64,000 bases of DNA, taken from contig JAGQLS010000002.1 of the NCBI GenBank assembly GCA_020429045.1, positions 96,519-160,518 on the forward strand, in the 5' to 3' direction. The translations under genes and the position numbers were made by a program. Below are positions 57,767 to 64,000 of this stretch, in pieces. A model generated the notes under the pieces. The model was not told the DNA's origin, did no database searches, and worked only from the letters and a program-made list of their open reading frames with translations. How positions within the stretch are numbered: the first letter of the stretch is position 1; every line of letters starts with the position of its first letter. Source of the stretch: Candidatus Woesebacteria bacterium (lineage in GTDB: Bacteria > Patescibacteriota > Microgenomatia > UBA1406 > GWC2-37-13).

Positions 57767-59887
57767 ATGGATACAAAATATCAATTTTCACAGCACGAAT
57801 CTCGTCTCTACACCTTTTGGGAAAAGAAAGGTGTTTTTCGGGCCACTTTGTCTGGTAAAGAACCATTTTGCATTGTGTTTCCTCCGCCAAATGCCAACGC
57901 CGATCTGCACCTTGGCCACGCCATGTATGTGTTTGAAGATATCATGATCCGCTACAAAAAACTTGCAGGCAAAGAGGCGTTTTGGGTTGCGGGAGCAGAC
58001 CATGCAGGCATCGAGACGCAATATGTATTTGAAAAACATCTCAAAAAACAAGGGAAATCTCGGTATGACTATCCGCGAGAGGAATTATTCACGATGATCT
58101 GGGATTTTGTCATGCAAAATAGAGAAACCATGGAGAACCAATTGCGCAAGCTCGGGTTTGCGCTGGATTGGGAAAAGAAAAAATTCACTATGGATCCGGA
58201 CATCGTGACGATCGTCTACAAAACGTTCAAGCATATGTTTGACAAGGGCTTGGTGTACAGAGCCAATCGCTTGGTAAACTATTGTACATCGTGCGGCACC
58301 TCGTTTTCTGACCTTGAAGTTGTTGCCAAAGATATTCAAGGCAAACTCTACCATATCGCTTTCCCATTGGTTGATGGCGGGACTATAACCGTTGCAACAA
58401 CGAGACCTGAAACATTCTTCGGAGATGTGGCGATCATGGTGCACCCTAAAGACAAACGCTATACACAATATGTTGGGAAAAAAGCTCACATTCCCCTAAC
58501 CGATCGGGAGATTCCAATTATCGCAGATGCATATGTTGACATGAAATTTGGCACTGGGGCAGTGAAAGTGACTCCAAACCACGATTTTAACGATTTTGAA
58601 ATCGCCAAAAAGCATAAGTTACAATACAATTCCATCATTGGGTTTGATGGTAAGATGCAAAACACGCACGTGGTCGATGGACTACGCGTCAAGAAAGCAC
58701 GCGAAGTTGTTCTTCAAAAGCTTGAAGAAAAAGGGCTATTGGTGAAAGTCGAGGATCACGACATGACCGTACGCACGTGTTATCGTTGCGGCACCGTTCT
58801 TGAGCCACTTCCCAAGAAGCAGTGGTTTGTGAGCATTAAGCCTCTTGCATCTAAGGCTATCGCATTGGTTGAAACCGGCAAGATCAAAATTCATCCCAGC
58901 CGTTTTAAAAAACAACTCATTAGCATTCTTGATAACTTTATCGATTGGAACATATCTAGGCAGATCGTGTGGGGCATCCGTATACCAGCCTATCGATGTG
59001 TGAACAAATCTCACAAGGGTAACGAGAATTGGTTTGCTTCTGTTGAAAAACCCAACAAATGTGCGATCTGCGGTACCTGCGCTTTTGAACAAGATGAAGA
59101 CACCTTTGATACATGGTTTTCTTCTTCTCAATGGCCCTTTGCAACATTACAGACTATTTCTGATACAGAAAACGATTATTTTTCTGCATTTTATCCAACA
59201 ACCGTTATGGAAACAGGTTATGACATACTCCGTGCCTGGGTGGCGCGCATGATTATGGTTGGATATTTCGAGACTGAAACTATTCCTTTCCAACATGTGT
59301 ACTTGCATGGCATGGTGCGTGACGCCAAGGGCCAGAAAATGAGTAAAAGTAAAGGAAACGTCATCAACCCCCTGGACATAATTGAACAATTCGGTGCCGA
59401 TGCATTGCGGGGAGCATTAGTTTTTGGCACGAAAGAAGGTGGTGACGTGGTACTTTCCCAGGACAAAATACGCGCTATGCGCAATTTTGCCAACAAAATA
59501 TGGAATATCGGCAGATTCATCCAGATGAATGATGACAAACGAGCACCGATGCAACACCCAAAACAAACCCAAGACATTCTTGCAGATCTTCAGGATGAGT
59601 TTACCGCCCTTGAGAAACAATACCACCGCGATCACAAAGCATATCGTGTGGGCAAACCCTTTGACATGCTTTATGAATTCATTTGGCACAGGTTTGCCGA
59701 TTATTACATCGAAACTTTAAAAGAAGAAATGCGCGTTGGTAACGCAGAAACGTGTTCTGCCATGCGCCGGGTGTATCTTGGTTGTCTGAAGATGCTGCAC
59801 CCCTACCTTCCTTTTGTCACAGAAGCGGTGTGGCAGGAATACCATGGCAAAGAGACATCGATATTGCAAGAACGCTTTATGTGTTAA
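57767..59887 (+). CDS. valS: Valyl-tRNA synthetase
   Basis: 706 residues, short against about 880-950 for typical bacterial ValRS because the C-terminal coiled coil and part of the anticodon domain are missing. HIGH box in NADLHLGHAM; GADHAGIETQ typical of ValRS; an editing domain with TVATTRPETFFGDVAI and HDFNDFEIAKKH; zinc-type Cys pairs (CTSCG, CYRCG, CAICG); KMSKSKGN near residue 525. It charges tRNA-Val and hydrolyses mischarged Thr-tRNA. Starts 70 bp from the divergent YYY gene. Confidence 0.94.
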   Translation: MDTKYQFSQHESRLYTFWEKKGVFRATLSGKEPFCIVFPPPNANADLHLGHAMYVFEDIMIRYKKLAGKEAFWVAGADHAGIETQYVFEKHLKKQGKSRYDYPREELFTMIWDFVMQNRETMENQLRKLGFALDWEKKKFTMDPDIVTIVYKTFKHMFDKGLVYRANRLVNYCTSCGTSFSDLEVVAKDIQGKLYHIAFPLVDGGTITVATTRPETFFGDVAIMVHPKDKRYTQYVGKKAHIPLTDREIPIIADAYVDMKFGTGAVKVTPNHDFNDFEIAKKHKLQYNSIIGFDGKMQNTHVVDGLRVKKAREVVLQKLEEKGLLVKVEDHDMTVRTCYRCGTVLEPLPKKQWFVSIKPLASKAIALVETGKIKIHPSRFKKQLISILDNFIDWNISRQIVWGIRIPAYRCVNKSHKGNENWFASVEKPNKCAICGTCAFEQDEDTFDTWFSSSQWPFATLQTISDTENDYFSAFYPTTVMETGYDILRAWVARMIMVGYFETETIPFQHVYLHGMVRDAKGQKMSKSKGNVINPLDIIEQFGADALRGALVFGTKEGGDVVLSQDKIRAMRNFANKIWNIGRFIQMNDDKRAPMQHPKQTQDILADLQDEFTALEKQYHRDHKAYRVGKPFDMLYEFIWHRFADYYIETLKEEMRVGNAETCSAMRRVYLGCLKMLHPYLPFVTEAVWQEYHGKETSILQERFMC

Positions 59888-59956
59888 GTAGTATTACTCG
59901 ATGTATTTGAGATTAATACTGTATACTATTCAATACATTACATTTATTTTCATCAT

Positions 59957-60094
59957 ATGCCTAAACGCACTAATCAGCCAAAAAAATTGAAAAGAAAAAG
60001 AAAGCACGGTTTTCTTTCTCGAAAAAAAACGTCAGCTGGAAAAAAAGTTATAAAAAAACGGAGAGCAAAAGGTCGCAAAACACTTGCAGCATAA
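59957..60094 (+). CDS. rpmH: Ribosomal protein bL34
   Basis: 45 residues, full length: [18 protein letters not shown], then [20 protein letters not shown] and GRKTLAA, aligning end to end with L34. In most bacteria rnpA follows; here only 40 nt separates the stop from yidC, so rnpA is not at this locus. Confidence 0.95.
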   Translation: MPKRTNQPKKLKRKRKHGFLSRKKTSAGKKVIKKRRAKGRKTLAA

Positions 60095-60134
60095 ATCTCC
60101 TTAAAATCTTATTTGAATTGTTATTCTTAATGTC

Positions 60135-61067
60135 ATGCTGAACGCAATTGGTCAACTATTTAACACGCTGTTTGCTCAACCCGTGCTCAATGTGTTGGTG
60201 GCGGTATACAAATTATTTGTGGCGCTTGGTTTACCAGGCGCATTTGGGTTTTCTATCATAGCCATAACTGTCGCTATTCGTGTCGTGCTTTATCCGGTTT
60301 TTAAACAGCAACTCGAGACCACAGAAAAAATGAAAACGATCAAGCCCAAGTTGGATAAGCTGCAAAAAAAATACAAAAACGACCAGCAGCAACTCCAGAA
60401 AGCGCAGCTTGAACTCTACAAAACTGAAGGAATCAATCCTGCGTCGGGGTGTCTCGCTGCACTGGTGCAGATTCCACTATTTCTTGCTTTGTATCGTACA
60501 TTGCAGCTTTTTCTGCAATCTGACGCCCAGGGGAAAGTCGCTCAGCAGATCAATGAACAACTGTATGGCTCGTTTCTCCACATCCAAAACATTGACCCCT
60601 ATTTTTTTGGCATAAATTTGGCTGTCTCTCCGGCAAGCACCGGCAATTATTTTTTTTATATCGTCCCTGTGGTGACGGCCGGACTGCAATTTTTACAAAC
60701 AAGCATCACGTTTCCTCAATCAGACGATAGCAAAAAAATCGAGGAAAAAAAGAAGAAAAAGGAACAGCTGAGCACCACAGAAGAATTTCAAAGCGCAATG
60801 GGAACACAAATGAAATATGTGTTTCCTTTAATGATTGGATGGTTTTCGTATAGTTTGCCGCTCGGGCTTTCGTTGTACTGGAATATTTTTTCTCTCTTTA
60901 GCATCGCACAGCACTATCACATCAACGGTGCACCATCCAAGTCGCTCAAACCATCCAAGGCGCCTGTCGTGGAAACAGAATCGCCGGAAGAAAAAAATAT
61001 GAAGAAATCTTCACAACAGGACGCAAAAAAATCAAAAAAAAGAAGCACATCAAAAAAACGTACATAA
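60135..61067 (+). CDS. yidC: YidC/Oxa1-type membrane protein insertase
   Basis: 310 residues, the short form without the large periplasmic domain of Gram-negative YidC. Helices at about 25-45 (GAFGFSIIAITVAIRVVLYP), 95-115 (NPASGCLAALVQIPLFLALY), 160-185 and 225-250. The C1 coiled coil (KTIKPKLDKLQKKYKNDQQQ) and a very basic, Lys/Ser-rich tail for ribosome binding are present. Inserts membrane proteins with or without SecYEG. Gene order rpmH-yidC-jag is conserved. Confidence 0.94.
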   Translation: MLNAIGQLFNTLFAQPVLNVLVAVYKLFVALGLPGAFGFSIIAITVAIRVVLYPVFKQQLETTEKMKTIKPKLDKLQKKYKNDQQQLQKAQLELYKTEGINPASGCLAALVQIPLFLALYRTLQLFLQSDAQGKVAQQINEQLYGSFLHIQNIDPYFFGINLAVSPASTGNYFFYIVPVVTAGLQFLQTSITFPQSDDSKKIEEKKKKKEQLSTTEEFQSAMGTQMKYVFPLMIGWFSYSLPLGLSLYWNIFSLFSIAQHYHINGAPSKSLKPSKAPVVETESPEEKNMKKSSQQDAKKSKKRSTSKKRT

Positions 61068-61091
61068 TTATTATTAATTTATTTTTTCCTT

Positions 61092-61601
61092 ATGGATATT
61101 CAAGATCTTATAAAAACAAACGCGCAAGCACTATTAGATAAAATGATTGACGACGCGGTTGTCGAAGTCGAACAAGAAGACGAGATGTATCGTGTACACA
61201 TCCAGGCCGGCGATAATGCGCCGACAGTCATTGGCCGACACGGGGAAACACTTCGCGCCTTGCAGAAACTTCTTGAAGTCATGCTGTACAAAGCAACTCA
61301 AGAGCGCGTCAATATGCTCATAGATGTCAACGATTATCGCGAAAAACAAACAGAGCGACTACATTACATCGCATCCGAAGCAGCACAAAAAGTACAAGAT
61401 CGCCAATCGGCAACCTACTTGCGCGGATTCTCATCTTACGAACGTCGCCAAATGCATGAATACATAACCGAACAATTTCCAGACCTTGTGAGTTTTTCAA
61501 TAGGCGAGGGTCGTGACAGAAGAATGGTTATTGATATCAAACGCGAAGGCGAGGATCATCAGGAAGAACCATCTGATGATTATTCCCAAGACGAAGAATG
61601 A
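61092..61601 (+). CDS. khpB: KH/R3H RNA-binding protein (Jag/KhpB)
   Basis: 169 residues. A KH domain with VIGRHGETLRALQKLLEVML, then an R3H domain with SSYERRQMHEYITEQFPDLV. The N-terminal Jag_N domain of Firmicutes homologues is missing. The acidic tail (EEPSDDYSQDEE) is unusual. It lies 24 nt after yidC, as in most bacteria, and is thought to regulate mRNAs for cell-envelope growth. Confidence 0.92.
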   Translation: MDIQDLIKTNAQALLDKMIDDAVVEVEQEDEMYRVHIQAGDNAPTVIGRHGETLRALQKLLEVMLYKATQERVNMLIDVNDYREKQTERLHYIASEAAQKVQDRQSATYLRGFSSYERRQMHEYITEQFPDLVSFSIGEGRDRRMVIDIKREGEDHQEEPSDDYSQDEE

Positions 61602-61739
61602 GGCGACCATCTGATGTTCATATCATCCACCTAGTATCTGAAAAGATAAGATACGTCAGCTGCTGCACACTGTGGATGTAAGCCGATGTAATTTGTATAC
61701 TTCAACTTTTCCTTTCCCACTTTTGTGTATGATGAATAT

Positions 61740-61931
61740 ATGTCGAAATTGAGGATTTTTTTGTGGATATTACTTCTGCCATTTTTGATTGCGTTTGACT
61801 GCTTGGCTTTTTTAAGTGTCAAAGTAACGTGTATGCAGTGTGCATTGCAGGACTTCATCAAAGAATCATCACTATCCGTTACTATTTCAAAAAGTCTCTA
61901 TGCAGAATTACGAAAAATATTTAGGGGTTGA
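61740..61931 (+). CDS. Small membrane protein
   Basis: 63 residues: one N-terminal hydrophobic helix (IFLWILLLPFLIAFDCLAFL), CMQC, then a polar tail ending in KIFRG. TATGAT (61728-61733) is 6 nt before the ATG, the local leaderless spacing, which supports a real gene. No family recognised. The CMQC could bind metal or form a disulfide. Confidence 0.45.
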   Translation: MSKLRIFLWILLLPFLIAFDCLAFLSVKVTCMQCALQDFIKESSLSVTISKSLYAELRKIFRG

Positions 61932-61984
61932 CATATGGAAATCCCATGATAAACTTAGGTGTCCTATAGTTATAACTTTATCAT
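61928..61984 (+). promoter_or_regulatory. Promoter region of the C-terminal PP2C protein
   Basis: TTGACA (61928-61933) with TAAACT 16 bp on would give a 30-nt leader; alternatively TATCAT (61979-61984) lies 6 nt before ATG 61991 and would give a leaderless transcript. Both may be used. Confidence 0.4.
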
Positions 61985-61990
61985 ATAACT

Positions 61991-63868
61991 ATGACTGAAA
62001 CGGTAAAGGTTCTGACAAGAACCCCAAACAATCAGTCTGGGCTACTAAGGCAGCCTGGGAATCCAAACGCCTCCCGTCAAGGGTCGTACCCTCCCTATAC
62101 TTTCCCGGGTCCGGTTAGTCGCGAACATGCTAGACAATATAATCGTGAAGCAATCATACTACGACCATTTCAACAGATGCATCATGCCCGTATGCAGTTT
62201 ATGTTTCTCGACAATGGCACCATGTTGCCAGAAGGTATGCTTCCTACAAAACAACAAGTTACAGCAAAAATGCAACAAGAAATAGGTGCGCGTTACGGAT
62301 GGGGCGATTTACAAAAAGTAGTACAACACGAACAGATTGCAAACAGTAAACACGCAACGCGTGAAGCATGGGCGCAAGATTTTAGAGGATATGTGGAGCG
62401 CATGCTCAAACAGTACCCGAACTCGGCGCCAATTCTTTCTGCCCTGGGCATAAATGTCGACGATATATCTCAGGAACACTTTGCATCTATCATCGGCACT
62501 CATACAGAACAAGGAATTGTACCTGGTTTTGCTGACGACCCGCGAAAATTTGCGGAAGTATTGGCTCAACTTAACCCTAACACAACCGATATCCGGTTAG
62601 TTTCTGTACTTGCACAGTCACTATATGGCAAAGAAGCAGGACAGTTTGTAGCCCAGGCTATTGATCAAGAGCGCAATTTGCGAATGGAGATTGGTGATAA
62701 AACAGAACCAGCAGCCCTTGAAAAAATTTATGCGCGCGCGACAGATGCGATGTTGAAAAAAGCAGAAAAATCGACACCCGAAGAAAAGCAACTCATCGAA
62801 TGGCTCAGAGAGAGAGTTGCTCAACTGAATGCCACTCGTCAGGCCCAAGGAGGGATCGCACAGGCTTCAGGTCCAAATCAAGCTCCTGAGGTAGTAGCAA
62901 ACTCAAGAACCTCCCAGCCAGCGACTTCTCAAACTGGATCGACGGGAACTGCACCGCAACCAGGGGTTTCCGGACCAGCAGCAGGGACTCCTTCTCCTCG
63001 ACCAGGAGCAGAATTCTCACAATCTCAGTCAGTAGAACCTCAAGGCGGAGCACCTGCGCCTGTAAATGCAGAGGCGATCACAGAACTGCGAAAAGGAGTA
63101 GATATTCCCAATCAACCAATCACTGTTCGACCAGGACAGGTTATGGCAGAAGTCCATGGATACGGCAGAAATCATGAAAGTCAAGACGTAGCCATGACGT
63201 TTTCAGGAGCGGGTTATGAGCTTGGCATAGTATTTGATGGCGTAAGTATGGTACCAGATGGGAGTGGAGGTAGTCATATGGCCACGCAAGCAGAAATTGC
63301 TCAACATAGAACGGTACTACAGGAGGCAGCTGAACAGTTAAACACAGAAATAGCTCAAGGAATATCATTTTCTCAAGCTGTAGAAAACATGAAGCAGTGG
63401 CTATACCAGAAAAGCGGCAATCAGGCAGCAACTGCCGCGATTGTTCTTAGGAAAAATGGGAAAGTACAGGTTGTCAAAGTTGAAGATGCAAATATAGCCC
63501 ATGTTGCTGCAGAATCAGGCACCGCCGGTTCAGTAGATTGGTATCAAAAAGTAACACCAGAATCATTACAGCATTCAGGGGTCACGTATCCATTGGGTCC
63601 AACACTTCCAAACATTAATGCACGAACATATGATGTGCCAGATAGCGATCGTATGCTTCTTTGTACCGACGGTCTTTTTAAACTGTTCTATTATGGAGAC
63701 GGTCTCCACGTGCTGGATGCACTATTAATGCAGTTGGGCAGAGAAAAACTTTCACCAACTCAGTTTAGGGATGCGTTGTTGAAAGCTGTCAAGAACCAAA
63801 AGCTGAAACTTTTGAAGAGAGGACTCGAACCTGAAAATATTGACGATGTAGGATTTGCAGTTATTTAA
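61991..63868 (+). CDS. Multidomain protein with C-terminal PP2C-type phosphatase domain
   Basis: 625 residues, no signal peptide or membrane span. About residues 40-285 are helical and unrecognised; 285-375 is a Pro/Gln/Ser/Ala-rich linker; about 395-625 is a PPM/PP2C fold: ESQDVAMTFSGAGYELGIVF, DGVSMVPDGSG (first metal Asp), NQAATAAIVLRKNGKVQVVK, DSDRMLLCTDGLFKL (second metal Asp), and NIDDVGFAVI (third Asp). Metal ligands are more complete than in the 41.7-kb homologue, so it may dephosphorylate Ser/Thr. Confidence 0.75.
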   Translation: MTETVKVLTRTPNNQSGLLRQPGNPNASRQGSYPPYTFPGPVSREHARQYNREAIILRPFQQMHHARMQFMFLDNGTMLPEGMLPTKQQVTAKMQQEIGARYGWGDLQKVVQHEQIANSKHATREAWAQDFRGYVERMLKQYPNSAPILSALGINVDDISQEHFASIIGTHTEQGIVPGFADDPRKFAEVLAQLNPNTTDIRLVSVLAQSLYGKEAGQFVAQAIDQERNLRMEIGDKTEPAALEKIYARATDAMLKKAEKSTPEEKQLIEWLRERVAQLNATRQAQGGIAQASGPNQAPEVVANSRTSQPATSQTGSTGTAPQPGVSGPAAGTPSPRPGAEFSQSQSVEPQGGAPAPVNAEAITELRKGVDIPNQPITVRPGQVMAEVHGYGRNHESQDVAMTFSGAGYELGIVFDGVSMVPDGSGGSHMATQAEIAQHRTVLQEAAEQLNTEIAQGISFSQAVENMKQWLYQKSGNQAATAAIVLRKNGKVQVVKVEDANIAHVAAESGTAGSVDWYQKVTPESLQHSGVTYPLGPTLPNINARTYDVPDSDRMLLCTDGLFKLFYYGDGLHVLDALLMQLGREKLSPTQFRDALLKAVKNQKLKLLKRGLEPENIDDVGFAVI

Positions 63869-63921
63869 GATATTGTGTCTGTATGATTAAATATATCAAT
63901 AAACATACGATGATTATTAAT

Positions 63922-63959
63922 TGCTATAATATAAAAGATATCCACCACCTCTGGTGGTG
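63922..63959 (+). promoter_or_regulatory. Promoter and leader hairpin of a gene beyond the window
   Basis: TGCTATAAT (63922-63930, allowing one base after TG) is followed by hairpin CACCACC-TCT-GGTGGTG (63943-63959) close to the expected start of transcription. The first downstream ATG (63968) opens only three codons. The gene it serves is outside the window. Confidence 0.4.
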
Positions 63960-64000
63960 AGTACTCATGAAGGTTTGACCAGTACGTTACAATAACATAG

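Overview
The window looks like a chromosomal segment of a Candidate Phyla Radiation (Patescibacteria) bacterium, most likely a Microgenomates-type lineage. That is an inference from gene content: small compact genes, a bacterial-but-archaeal-like mevalonate operon, an archaeal-type ATP-dependent DNA ligase, a Chlor_Arch_YYY-type membrane protein, two-helix VirB2-like membrane proteins, and rpmH-yidC-jag without rnpA. No rRNA or universal marker set is present to place it more precisely. Most unlinked genes start with an ATG only about 6-7 nt downstream of a TATAAT-like -10 box and have no Shine-Dalgarno sequence, so leaderless transcription appears to be the default here.

Layout. 1-14.2 kb: GT2 fragment, NUDIX, JAMM peptidase, gltX, a PIN/RHH toxin-antitoxin pair, AlkD-like glycosylase, a 1642-residue secreted adhesin, a sensor-like membrane protein and a response regulator, a LmbE-type deacetylase, a GT-C-type membrane protein and a secreted coiled-coil protein. 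14.3-20.9 kb: a mobile-element graveyard. Its core (about 14.72-18.65 kb) has the geometry of an integron: five genes on the minus strand (unknown; trypsin-like protease; unknown; YbaK-like deacylase; truncated SDR), separated by four attC-like imperfect palindromes with GTTRRRY-type ends, and a divergent, truncated tyrosine-recombinase remnant at the array head. It is flanked by a decayed RelE module, a tRNA-His cluster with palindrome-bearing broken copies and a GIY-YIG gene, and a decayed DDE transposase.

21-28.8 kb: thymidylate synthase-like gene, Erm/KsgA-family methyltransferase with a hairpin at its start codon, a second (broken) PIN/RHH module, era, a cupredoxin, tRNA-Gln with a broken copy, an EamA transporter, a P-loop protein and a VOC protein. 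28.9-33.7 kb: an AT-rich accessory set (two methyltransferase-like proteins, HAD phosphatase, class III aminotransferase, kinase-fold protein), possibly a small-molecule pathway. 33.8-45 kb: purine nucleoside phosphorylase, DipZ-like redox protein, secreted and membrane proteins, MscL, a DUF389 protein, a PP2C-like/beta-propeller membrane protein, and a sigma factor followed by two membrane proteins.

45-49.6 kb: HMG-CoA reductase, HMG-CoA synthase, thiolase, DUF35 OB-fold protein and mevalonate kinase in a tight operon that would carry acetyl-CoA to phosphomevalonate; uppS at 50.4 kb uses the downstream isoprenoid units. 51-64 kb: Fic protein, ATP-dependent ligase, GT2, a YYY membrane protein, valS, rpmH-yidC-jag and a PP2C-domain protein. 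No CRISPR array or rRNA gene was seen.
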